A stretch of DNA of 6,234 nucleotides from an uncultured Collinsella sp. (GCA_900765185.1 CAAFQT010000201.1:1-6234), one strand, 5' to 3'; counted from the stretch's first letter, positions 1 to 6,234 are shown. Numbers and translations are program-made. Notes: a model not told the origin generated them from the letters alone.

Positions 1-94
1 GAAATGCGTTCTTATACACAAAACCCTTCAAATAGCGTTAAACTATTCAATCACTGATTGATTGTCTCCGCCATCTTTTGGAGAGAGGGTTTGT
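1..94. other. Upstream region of argR; no gene seen
   Basis: This AT-rich stretch precedes argR and holds no convincing coding sequence. It contains an inverted repeat at 31-47 (AATAG, 7-base spacer, CTATT) and two TTCAA words at 27-31 and 46-50. It probably carries the argR promoter, but no -35/-10 pair stands out; TATACA at 13-18 could be a -10 whose -35 lies outside the window. The gene further upstream is not visible. Confidence 0.5.
31..47. promoter_or_regulatory. Operator-like inverted repeat upstream of argR
   Basis: Arms AATAG (31-35) and CTATT (43-47) are perfectly complementary around a 7-base spacer, centred about 55 bases before the argR start. ArgR proteins usually bind about 18-bp ARG boxes with TGAAT/ATTCA-like half sites and many repress their own gene. 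This dyad has a similar size, and ATTCA is present at 45-49, but it does not match the full consensus. Autoregulation here is inference only. Confidence 0.25.
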
Positions 95-532
95 ATGGCT
101 AAAAAACGCAATGGGCGCCAGGATGCCATTAGAGATATTGTGCGCAATAAGGACGTCCGCACGCAGCGCGTGCTGGTTGATGAGCTCCGCGCTATGGGCT
201 TTGATTGCACGCAGGCGACTGTCTCTCGCGATATTGCCGATATGGGGCTGCGTAAGCTCCCTGAGGGCATCTATGTTCTGGCAGAGGACCTGCACCTGCA
301 GCGTATGGTTTCCGAGCTCGTAACGGGCGTTCTGCGCACCGATAATCTGGTTATGATTAAGGCTCAGCCTGGCACGGCTTCCGGCATCGCCGCCGCCGTT
401 GATGCGGCAGAGCTGCCCGATGTGCTTGGCTCGCTTGCCGGCAACGATACGATTTTGGTTATTGCCCAGACGGCCGAGGACGGCGAGCGTCTTGAGGCGC
501 TGATCAATAAGCTGAGCAATTCTCGCAAGTAG
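95..532 (+). CDS. argR: Arginine repressor ArgR
   Basis: The 145-residue product is a transcription factor that senses L-arginine and controls arginine synthesis and breakdown genes; family members act as hexamers made of two trimers. The N-terminal half is a winged-helix DNA-binding domain with the hallmark TQATVSRDI at residues 39-47. The C-terminal half is the oligomerisation and arginine-binding domain, with PGTASGIAAAVD (92-103) and GSLAGNDTILVI (112-123). Length is close to the usual 145-156. The ATG at 95 is chosen because GGAGAGAGG at 80-88 sits six bases upstream; an in-frame TTG at 62 has no such site. The family usually has GDDT in the last motif, here GNDT (Asn117), which may affect ligand binding or be normal in this lineage. 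Codons are richer in A/T-ending forms than in tyrS. The gene appears to be transcribed alone, ending at the terminator at 582-617. No other arginine genes are visible. Confidence 0.95.
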   Translation: MAKKRNGRQDAIRDIVRNKDVRTQRVLVDELRAMGFDCTQATVSRDIADMGLRKLPEGIYVLAEDLHLQRMVSELVTGVLRTDNLVMIKAQPGTASGIAAAVDAAELPDVLGSLAGNDTILVIAQTAEDGERLEALINKLSNSRK

Positions 533-581
533 GCGTGCGGGTCGTGCGCTCGGCACCGTGCGCGCTGACATAGTGGCTTGT

Positions 582-617
582 AAGGGGTATCGACGTTGGT
601 CGGTGCCCCCCTTTTTT
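582..617 (+). terminator. Intrinsic terminator of argR
   Basis: AAGGGG (582-587) pairs with CCCCTT (608-613), and TCGAC (590-594) pairs with GTCGG (599-603, one wobble) around a GTTG loop. Six T residues (612-617) overlap and follow the stem, giving a classic Rho-independent terminator about 50 bases past the argR stop. Confidence 0.75.
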
Positions 618-661
618 GTCTGCCGGTATAAAGACCGCCCATCAGGTCGCTTTAAACTAAA

Positions 662-700
662 AAGGCCCCCGAGCAGTTCAATAAGCTGCTCGGGGGCCTT
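662..700 (-). terminator. Strong intrinsic terminator of the PBP gene, possibly bidirectional
   Basis: A perfect 15-bp stem pairs 662-676 with 686-700 around a 9-base loop. Read on the minus strand it lies 22 bases beyond the PBP stop codon and runs into five T residues (complement of 659-663), so it serves mainly that gene. In the plus direction the stem is followed only by CCTTGTTGCTT, so it could be a weaker backstop for argR read-through. Confidence 0.85.
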
Positions 701-722
701 GTTGCTTATGGCCGGATGATTT

Positions 723-2915
723 CTAGCCGACCGTATCGTCAGGCGTGGGCGAGGGGTCGGGAGTGGGCGTAGGCGTAGGCGTGCCGCCATCGCCGCCGGT
801 CGAACCACCAGTGGAGCCGCCCGTCGAGCCACCGGTCGTACCGGTGCCGCCGGTGGTGTCGCCGCCCGTGGTCTCGGTCGTCGTGGTCGTCGTGGTCGTC
901 GTCGTGGTGGTTTCCTCTTCGTCTTCGTTCTCGTCCTTGTCGTCGTTCTCCGTCTTCTTGGTGTTGTTGGTGCCGTAGAACTTCCAGACGCTGTTGTTCT
1001 TGTATGTGGGCGCCGTTCCGGTCGCAAACTCCTCGCGCTCGGTACCGGTCAGAACGGTGTTCATAAACCGCTTAAAGACAGGCAGGTTGGTGCTGTCGCC
1101 CAGCAGGTCTGTGCCGTATTTTTGGATGGGAATCTCGCCCGCGGAATAGCCGGTCCACAGGGCGCACGCCAGCTGCGGGGTATAGCCGCAGAACCACAGG
1201 TTGGTGGTGTTGTCGGTGGTGCCCGTCTTGCCGGCATAGGGCTGGTTGACGCTCAGGGCACCGGCAGCACCCGTACCGCCGCCCTGCATGACGCCGGACA
1301 GAACATCGGTGACCGCAGCGGCCTCGCCCTCGGTAAGCACCTGTGAGGGATTGTCGGTGTGCTGGTACAGCACCGAACCGGTACGAGAGTCAATCTCGGT
1401 GATGGCGATCGGCTGGCGATAGTAGCCGCCGTTGGCAAACGTCGCGTAGGCGGCGGCCATCTCGAGCGGCGAGATCGAGCCGGTGCCGAGGGTCATGACG
1501 GGAACGTCCTCGATGTTGTCCTTGGCAGGATCGATGCCGAGCTTTTTGACGAGCGAGATGATCTTGCTGTTGCCGACGGCTTCCGCCACCTGGATGTAGC
1601 CGGTGTTGGAGGAGTATGCCGTCGCCTGCTTAAGCGTGATGTTGCCATAGCTATGGTTGGCGTAGTTTTGGACCTCGGTCGTGGTGCCCTTGGCCTTGAG
1701 CGGCGAGTTGCAGTTGAGGGTGACGTTGGGGTTCATGCCGTTTTGGATGGCAGTTGCCAGCGTAAAGGCCTTAAAGGTGGAGCCGACGGGACGCTTGGCC
1801 GTGGCATGGTTTACGTGGTTCTCGTCGGCGTTGTAGTCATAGCCGCCCACCATGCACTTGATGTAGCCGGTCTTGGGGTCGACGACGACCATGCCCATGT
1901 CCAGGCCGTCGAGTGAGAGCGTGTCGAGCTGCTCGCGGACGGCATTCTCTGCCACCTGCTGCATCGTGGGGTCGATGGTGGTCTTGACGGTCAGGCCGCC
2001 CTTAAAGAGCACGTCGGTCGAGAACTCCTGCTCCAGCAGCTGCTTAACATAGGCGACAAAGTAGGGCTGCGAGTATACGTCGACGCCGCTGCCCGAGATT
2101 TCGGTCACGTTGAGGGTGATGGGCTCGGCCTGTGCGGCATCGTGCTCCTCCTGGGTGATGTGGCCCAGGCGCAGCATGTTGTCGAGGACCTTGTTGCGGC
2201 GAGACAGTGCCAGGTCGGGATTGACCGTGGGGTCGTACTGCGAAGGCGAGTTGGGAAGGCCGATGAGCAGCGCGGCTTCGCTCAGGGTGAGGTCGGCGGC
2301 GCTCTTGGACAGGTAGGTCTCGGCTGCGGCCTCGATGCCGTAGGCGCCGTGGCCGTAATAGATGGTGTTGAGGTACATCATGAGGATCTCGTCTTTGGAG
2401 TACATGTCCTCCATCTTGATGGCGATGTAGGCCTCGCGCACCTTACGCTCGATGGTCGAGTCGAACTGCTCCTCCTGCAGGATGGTGTTGCGCACCAGCT
2501 GCTGGGTGATAGTCGAGGCGCCTTCGTGCCCGCCGCCGAGGGTTGCCACCGCAGCACGCGCGATACCCCACAGGTCGATACCGCCGTGCTCGTAGAAGCG
2601 CTCGTCCTCGACGTCAACGGTGCCCTGCAGCACGTAGGGGGAGACCTCGTCCTTGGTGATGGACTTGCGGTTTTGCGTGTAGAAGCTCGCGATCTTGTTG
2701 CCGTTGCAGTCGACGATCTCGGTGGGCTCGCTCACCAGATACGCGTTGGCGTCGGTGTAGTCGGGCAGATCGGACAGCCAGCGGTTGACGTTGCCGACCA
2801 TGCCGATGCCAAACGCCACGCCCGCAATCAGCAGAAAGCCCAAAAACGAGAGCAGGATTATGGGCAGGGCATGCGTCTTTGAACGGCTGCGTCCCTGTCG
2901 TTGGCGAGGACCCAT
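723..2915 (-). CDS. Bifunctional class A penicillin-binding protein (PBP1A type)
   Basis: This 730-residue membrane-anchored enzyme both polymerises lipid II into glycan strands and cross-links the peptide stems of peptidoglycan outside the cell. A basic N-terminus (residues 1-15, cytoplasmic) precedes one membrane segment (about 16-40). The glycosyltransferase family 51 domain shows VEDERFYEHGGID with catalytic-type Glu103 and GASTITQQLVRN at 132-143. The transpeptidase domain carries all three active-site motifs: STFK (nucleophile Ser379, Lys382), SSN (435-437) and KTGT (563-566), so both activities look intact. From about residue 656 a low-complexity tail follows: acidic (656-668), twelve threonines (669-680), Gly/Thr/Ser repeats, then a Pro-Thr rich end. 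The start at 2915 is chosen because GGAGG lies seven bases before it and the membrane segment follows; the frame is open to an ATG at 3038, but those 41 codons resemble no PBP leader and lack a ribosome site. The gene converges on argR and diverges from the U32 gene, apparently as a single-gene unit. Confidence 0.95.
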   Translation of the reverse strand: MGPRQRQGRSRSKTHALPIILLSFLGFLLIAGVAFGIGMVGNVNRWLSDLPDYTDANAYLVSEPTEIVDCNGNKIASFYTQNRKSITKDEVSPYVLQGTVDVEDERFYEHGGIDLWGIARAAVATLGGGHEGASTITQQLVRNTILQEEQFDSTIERKVREAYIAIKMEDMYSKDEILMMYLNTIYYGHGAYGIEAAAETYLSKSAADLTLSEAALLIGLPNSPSQYDPTVNPDLALSRRNKVLDNMLRLGHITQEEHDAAQAEPITLNVTEISGSGVDVYSQPYFVAYVKQLLEQEFSTDVLFKGGLTVKTTIDPTMQQVAENAVREQLDTLSLDGLDMGMVVVDPKTGYIKCMVGGYDYNADENHVNHATAKRPVGSTFKAFTLATAIQNGMNPNVTLNCNSPLKAKGTTTEVQNYANHSYGNITLKQATAYSSNTGYIQVAEAVGNSKIISLVKKLGIDPAKDNIEDVPVMTLGTGSISPLEMAAAYATFANGGYYRQPIAITEIDSRTGSVLYQHTDNPSQVLTEGEAAAVTDVLSGVMQGGGTGAAGALSVNQPYAGKTGTTDNTTNLWFCGYTPQLACALWTGYSAGEIPIQKYGTDLLGDSTNLPVFKRFMNTVLTGTEREEFATGTAPTYKNNSVWKFYGTNNTKKTENDDKDENEDEEETTTTTTTTTTTTETTGGDTTGGTGTTGGSTGGSTGGSTGGDGGTPTPTPTPDPSPTPDDTVG
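876..911 (-). repeat. Tandem 9-bp repeat encoding the poly-threonine run of the PBP tail
   Basis: On the plus strand GGTCGTCGT occurs three times exactly in tandem (876-884, 885-893, 894-902), followed by CGT GGT GGT (903-911). Read on the coding strand these are twelve consecutive ACC/ACG threonine codons, residues 669-680 of the PBP. Exact tandem repeats of this kind can change copy number by slippage; because the unit is nine bases, gain or loss keeps the frame. Confidence 0.9.
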
Positions 2916-3077
2916 ATATTGACCTCCAGGTATGTCGTGCCGGACGGTGGATGTGCCGTCGAGGCAGGATGGACATAAGTTATTACACGATAAACCAAAC
3001 GGGGCGCGCGAGGCCTCGTGTATGCTGGAAGACGGCATTTTTCAGAGTGAATGCATACCTTGGTAAGGAGTTTGCCG
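2916..3077. promoter_or_regulatory. Divergent promoter region between the PBP and U32 genes
   Basis: This 162-base gap must supply promoters for both flanking genes. An AT-rich island at about 2971-3000 stands out from GC-rich surroundings and probably holds the minus-strand promoter for the PBP, though no good -35/-10 pair is seen. On the plus side TATGCT (3021-3026) is a possible -10 for the U32 gene without a clear -35. A perfect 10-bp palindrome, CGAGGCCTCG, lies at 3009-3018 just before it. The GGAGG of the PBP is the complement of 2923-2927; the U32 gene has TAAGGAG at 3064-3070. Confidence 0.5.
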
Positions 3078-5036
3078 ATGGCGATTCGGGCGATGGGGCC
3101 GAGCGGACAATACGAGACTGGATTGGATGCTGCCGGTGCGGCGCTGCCCGAACTGCTGGCGCCGGCGGGCGGACTCGACCAGATGCTTGCGGCCATCGCC
3201 GCGGGCGCCGATGCCATCTATGCGGGGTTGGGCGGCTTTAACGCCCGTGTGAGCGCCCATGGCTTTACGGATGACGAGTTTGCGCGCGGCTGCGCCGTGG
3301 CGCATGCCCATGGCGTGCGTGTGTACGTGACGCTCAACGTGTTCGTGTTTGACGATGAACTTGCCGACGCAGTGGCGTTGGGAGCTCATGCATTGGAGCT
3401 GGGCGCCGATGCTCTGATTGTGGCCGATGCCGGGTTGGCCTGCGCACTGCGCGCGGCGATTCCCGGGGTCGAGATTCACCTGTCCACGCAGGCGGGCGTT
3501 CATAGCGAAGGCGCCGTGCGGCTTGCCGCCGATGAGTTGGGGGTCGAGCGCGTGACGACCGCGCGCGAGTTGACGGTCGACGAGATTGCGGCGCTATGCG
3601 CCACGGGCGTGCCCATCGAGGTGTTCTGCCACGGTGCGATTTGCATCGGCTATTCGGGGGCGTGCGAGTTTTCGGCCCTGCGGCGTGGGCGCTCGGCGAT
3701 GCGCGGCGACTGCACGCAGCCGTGCCGTCTGGCGTACGACCTAGTGGACGAGGCGGGACAGAGCGTTGTCGCCGTCGAGGGAGATCGCCTGCTGTGCCCG
3801 TGCGACTATCTGGGTATTGCGCATCTGCCCGAGCTTGTAGATGCCGGCGTGGCGTCGCTCAAGATCGAGGGGCGCATGAAGAACCCCGATTACGTATTCA
3901 ACGTGGTGCGGGTTTGGCGCCGGGCACTCGATATGCTGCGCGACGGCACGTGGGACCCCGGTACCGTGGAAGAGCTTGAGCGCGAGCTGGGAAGGTCGTT
4001 TAACCGTGGGTTTACCGATGCGTACCTGCGAGGGCGTTCGGGTGCCGAGCTGATGAGCTTTGAGCGCGCAATTAACCAGGGCGTGCGGGTGGGGCGCTTG
4101 GTCACTGTGGGCCACGAAGAGGTGACCGTTGAGCTCGATGCCGCCGTGGCGGCGGGTGACACGCTCGAGATTCGGTTCTATCCGGGTGCCGACGCGCGTC
4201 CCGATGTGCCCAAGCGCTGGCCGCAGGTGCCCAGCCCGGTGGATGCCGCAGCAGGGGAGCGCGTCGTCGTGCATTGCAAGCGTAAGGTGGATGCGGGCTG
4301 CGAGGTATACCTGATTCGCAGCGCCGGCATGTTGGATCAGACGGCGGCGGTGTTGGAGCGCATGCGGGCCGAGGCGGATGCGATTGTGCCCGTTGCGCGT
4401 GCCGTTGAGGCGCTGCCCTTTGAGGACGTTGCGGTGGATGGCGGTGCGTCGACGGAGTTGGTGGAGTGCGCGGTTCCCGCTCGCATGGTTTTTGCTTGGC
4501 AGCTGATGGATGCCGACCCGCGCGGAGAACTCGATTTGTCTGACGCCGTTGTGGTGCTTGACGAAGTGTGCCGCGCTGGTGACGCTGACCGGACCTGCTC
4601 GCTGATGCAGCGTGCCGGGCGCGTCGTCTGCCGTAACCTGGGACAGGTGGTGATCGCTCGCGAGCTGGGCGTGACGTTTGACGTGGCGGCGCCGGTGTTC
4701 TGCGCGAATCGGGCCACGCTTACCTGGCTGCGCGGACTCGGTGCGGGGCGGGTGTACTTGTCGGCCGAGTTGCTCGGCAATGATGCGGGGCGTGTTGCCG
4801 AGCTTGCCGCTTGTCCCGGTGTCTTGGGGCCTGTCGATACCGACCGTCCCGAGCTCATGGTGTGCGAGCACTGCTTGCTGACTGCCGAGGGCGCCTGCGC
4901 CACGGATGCAACGGGGCAGGTCCGTTGCCGTGACTGCTCGCGCCGTCAGCAGGCGCGCTTTTTGGTCGAACGTGACGGCACGCGTTTGCCGGTCGTTATC
5001 GACGCGTGCGGCAGGACGAGGATTTTCCTGTCGTAG
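3078..5036 (+). CDS. U32-family protein, RlhA/TrhP-like RNA hydroxylation factor
   Basis: The 652-residue product belongs to the U32 family. Although named peptidases, E. coli members RlhA (23S rRNA C2501) and TrhP (tRNA U34) are needed for RNA base hydroxylation and carry iron-sulfur clusters. Seen here: ELLAPAGG (25-32) opening the barrel-like domain, the U32 signature from Glu181 to Ser199 (EVFCHGAICIGYSGACEFS), RGDCTQPCR (209-217) and SLKIEGRMK (260-268). Candidate cluster ligands are among Cys184, 189, 196, 212 and 216. A long middle region follows, then a C-terminal cysteine cluster (596, 599, 607, 617, 620) in a segment resembling the end of longer U32 proteins. Length is close to E. 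coli RlhA (about 650) and well above TrhP (about 450), so RlhA-like is favoured, but the substrate cannot be told from sequence. The ATG at 3078 has TAAGGAG seven bases upstream; an ATG at 3051 is in frame but lacks a site. Where relatives usually read LSPKDL, this one has LCPCDY (239-244), adding Cys240 and Cys242. A hairpin overlaps the gene's end, 96 bases before tyrS. Confidence 0.88.
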   Translation: MAIRAMGPSGQYETGLDAAGAALPELLAPAGGLDQMLAAIAAGADAIYAGLGGFNARVSAHGFTDDEFARGCAVAHAHGVRVYVTLNVFVFDDELADAVALGAHALELGADALIVADAGLACALRAAIPGVEIHLSTQAGVHSEGAVRLAADELGVERVTTARELTVDEIAALCATGVPIEVFCHGAICIGYSGACEFSALRRGRSAMRGDCTQPCRLAYDLVDEAGQSVVAVEGDRLLCPCDYLGIAHLPELVDAGVASLKIEGRMKNPDYVFNVVRVWRRALDMLRDGTWDPGTVEELERELGRSFNRGFTDAYLRGRSGAELMSFERAINQGVRVGRLVTVGHEEVTVELDAAVAAGDTLEIRFYPGADARPDVPKRWPQVPSPVDAAAGERVVVHCKRKVDAGCEVYLIRSAGMLDQTAAVLERMRAEADAIVPVARAVEALPFEDVAVDGGASTELVECAVPARMVFAWQLMDADPRGELDLSDAVVVLDEVCRAGDADRTCSLMQRAGRVVCRNLGQVVIARELGVTFDVAAPVFCANRATLTWLRGLGAGRVYLSAELLGNDAGRVAELAACPGVLGPVDTDRPELMVCEHCLLTAEGACATDATGQVRCRDCSRRQQARFLVERDGTRLPVVIDACGRTRIFLS

Positions 5037-5058
5037 GTGCCGCGTCGCGTCAGTTTGT
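5001..5058 (+). terminator. Probable intrinsic terminator overlapping the end of the U32 gene
   Basis: A long imperfect stem spans the last codons and stop of the U32 gene. GACGCG (5001-5006) pairs with CGCGTC (5046-5051), GCGGCA (5008-5013) with TGCCGC (5038-5043), GAC (5015-5017) with GTC (5030-5032), and AGGA (5019-5022) with TCCT (5026-5029) around a TTT loop. The outer stem is followed by AGTTTGTT, a T-rich but interrupted tract. Internal bulges and the weak T tract lower certainty. Confidence 0.45.
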
Positions 5059-5064
5059 TATCAT
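5056..5064 (+). promoter_or_regulatory. Extended -10 promoter of tyrS
   Basis: TGTTATCAT fits the extended -10 pattern TGnTATAAT, with five of six hexamer bases matching. No good -35 lies 17 bases upstream (GGTGCC), which is common for extended -10 promoters. Transcription would start near 5071, giving a leader of roughly 60 bases. It lies directly after the hairpin that ends the U32 gene. Confidence 0.5.
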
Positions 5065-5084
5065 ATGAGAGTTTATGGACTTCC

Positions 5085-5111
5085 AGCACCGCCGTATCCG
5101 GTGAGGGTGCT
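5085..5111 (+). other. Stem-loop in the tyrS leader
   Basis: AGCACC (5085-5090) pairs with GGTGCT (5106-5111), and inside it CCG (5092-5094) pairs with CGG (5099-5101) around a TATC loop. No T tract follows, so it is not a terminator; it ends six bases before the AAAAGGAGG ribosome site at 5117-5125. It may affect translation start or RNA stability. The leader is far too short for a T-box and has no T-box sequence. Confidence 0.35.
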
Positions 5112-5132
5112 ATAGCAAAAGGAGGATACCCA

Positions 5133-6234
5133 ATGCTGTCTGTTGACGAGCAAATGCGTATCATCACCTCGGGCGCCGCGCAGATCGTTCCCGAGGCCGA
5201 CCTTCGCAAGAAGCTTGAGAAGGGCGAGCCCCTCAACATCAAGCTCGGCGTCGACCCCACCAGCCCCGACCTGCACCTGGGCCATGCCGTGCCGCTGCGC
5301 AAGATGCGCCAGTTCCAGGACCTGGGCCACAACGTTACCCTCATCATCGGCAACGGCACCGCGCTGATCGGCGACCCCTCGGGCAAGAACTCCACGCGTC
5401 CGCAGCTTTCGCAGGAGCAGATCGAGGCCAATGCCGAGACCTACGTGAGCCAGGCTATGAAGATCCTGGATCCCGAGAAGACCACCATCGTGCACAACGG
5501 TGACTGGATCCTTTCGATGGATCTGGCCGGTCTGCTGCAGGTGTGCTCCAAGTTCACCGTCGCCCGCATCCTCGAGCGCGATGACTTTACCAAGCGCTAC
5601 CAGTCCCAGACGCCGATCGCCCTGCACGAGTTCCTGTACCCCGTGATGCAGGCCTTCGACTCCGTTCAGATCAAGGCCGACGTGGAGATGGGCGGCACCG
5701 ATCAGCTCTTCAACCTGCTCGCTGGTCGCGAGCTCATGGAGAAGATGGGTATGGAGCCGCAGATCGCGCTTACCATGCCGCTGCTCGAGGGCACCGACGG
5801 CGTGCGCAAGATGTCCAAGTCATACGGCAACTACATCGGCCTGACCGACGCTCCCAAGGACATGTTCGGCAAGACCATGTCCATCCCCGACGAGATGATC
5901 GGCAAGTACTATCGTCTGGCCAGCTCGCTCACCCCGGCCGAGGTCGACAAGATCGACGCCGCCCTGGCCGATGGTTCTGCCGACCCCTACGAGCTCAAGC
6001 GCGCTCTGGGCCGCGACCTGTGCGACACCTACCACGGCGCCGGCGCCGGCGACGAGGCTCAGGCCGAGTTCGACCGCGTATTCAAGGAGGGCCAGCTTGC
6101 CGACTTCCCCGAGAAGCACGTTGAGCTGACCGTCAACGACGAGGGCCAGGTCTACCTCGCCGGCCTGCTCAAGGACCTGGGCCTTTCGGCGAGCGCCGGC
6201 CAGGCCCGTCGCGACATCGACGGCGGCGGCGTCA
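5133..6234 (+). CDS. tyrS: Tyrosyl-tRNA synthetase, partial (3' end outside window)
   Basis: This class I aminoacyl-tRNA synthetase activates tyrosine with ATP and loads it onto tRNA-Tyr in the cytoplasm. The window holds 367 codons with no stop; about 40-50 residues of an expected 400-420 are missing. The Rossmann-fold catalytic domain shows GVDPTSPDLHLGH, with the HIGH-type motif HLGH at residues 48-51, GNGTALIGDPSG, the tyrosine-site motif GGTDQ (187-191) and an intact KMSKS (226-230). The last visible residues, from about 335, match the start of a C-terminal S4 RNA-binding domain that ends mid-domain at the window edge. A canonical KMSKS and the overall pattern indicate the TyrZ-like form rather than the E. 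coli TyrS form. The start is fixed by AAAAGGAGG (5117-5125), seven bases before the ATG. Codons are strongly biased to C-ending forms (isoleucine almost always ATC), as expected of a highly expressed gene. It probably has its own promoter (5056-5064). Confidence 0.97.
   Translation, partial: MLSVDEQMRIITSGAAQIVPEADLRKKLEKGEPLNIKLGVDPTSPDLHLGHAVPLRKMRQFQDLGHNVTLIIGNGTALIGDPSGKNSTRPQLSQEQIEANAETYVSQAMKILDPEKTTIVHNGDWILSMDLAGLLQVCSKFTVARILERDDFTKRYQSQTPIALHEFLYPVMQAFDSVQIKADVEMGGTDQLFNLLAGRELMEKMGMEPQIALTMPLLEGTDGVRKMSKSYGNYIGLTDAPKDMFGKTMSIPDEMIGKYYRLASSLTPAEVDKIDAALADGSADPYELKRALGRDLCDTYHGAGAGDEAQAEFDRVFKEGQLADFPEKHVELTVNDEGQVYLAGLLKDLGLSASAGQARRDIDGGGV

Noticed and set aside
745..978. Plus-strand frame with a run of valines
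   Set aside because: The valines are the complement of the poly-threonine codons of the PBP tail; no ribosome site or family resemblance.
47..1027. Minus-strand open frame of 326 codons across argR and the PBP tail
   Set aside because: It is antisense to argR and rich in Arg/Pro runs typical of a GC-rich shadow frame, while both genes it overlaps have clear family motifs.
2142..2882. Plus-strand open frame of 246 codons opposite the PBP
   Set aside because: It is antisense to the glycosyltransferase domain, which has intact catalytic motifs; no independent sign of coding.
3741..4871. Minus-strand open frame of 376 codons inside the U32 gene
   Set aside because: The plus strand encodes a full U32 protein with signature motifs; the antisense product has no recognisable domain and is explained by GC-rich codon use.
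5037..5132. T-box riboswitch before tyrS
   Set aside because: The gap is only 96 bases, and I see neither a T-box sequence nor a terminator/antiterminator pair.
5133..6234. Truncated tyrS pseudogene
   Set aside because: The frame is open to the window edge and stops mid S4 domain there, so it is cut by the window and not broken.

Overview
The window looks like ordinary core chromosome from a GC-rich bacterium. Gene content, GC-rich codons and strong Shine-Dalgarno sites fit a Coriobacteriia member such as Collinsella; that placement is inference from general resemblance, not a database match. I see no mobile element, CRISPR array, tRNA, rRNA or phage gene, and nothing that convincingly makes up an undescribed system.

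Layout: a short upstream region with a small dyad (1-94); argR, the arginine repressor (+, 95-532); a convergent gap with two intrinsic terminators (582-617 and 662-700); a bifunctional class A penicillin-binding protein with a low-complexity C-terminal tail (-, 723-2915); a 162-base divergent promoter region (2916-3077); a 652-residue U32-family protein related to the RlhA/TrhP RNA hydroxylation factors (+, 3078-5036); a compact junction in which a hairpin over the U32 stop codon is followed directly by an extended -10 promoter; and tyrS, tyrosyl-tRNA synthetase (+, 5133 to the window end, cut inside its S4 domain).

The four genes do separate jobs: amino-acid regulation, cell-wall synthesis, probable RNA modification and tRNA charging. 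The transcription layout keeps them apart: argR and the PBP gene converge on terminators, the PBP and U32 genes diverge, and U32 and tyrS, though co-directional, appear to be separated by a terminator and promoter. U32 and tyrS could share a translation theme, but nothing in the sequence links them beyond position.

Points most worth a second look are the PBP tail (acidic stretch, twelve threonines, Ser/Thr-Gly repeats, Pro-Thr end, with a 9-bp DNA repeat beneath), the Cys-Pro-Cys in the U32 protein, the Asn in the ArgR effector-binding motif, and the overlapping terminator/promoter between U32 and tyrS.
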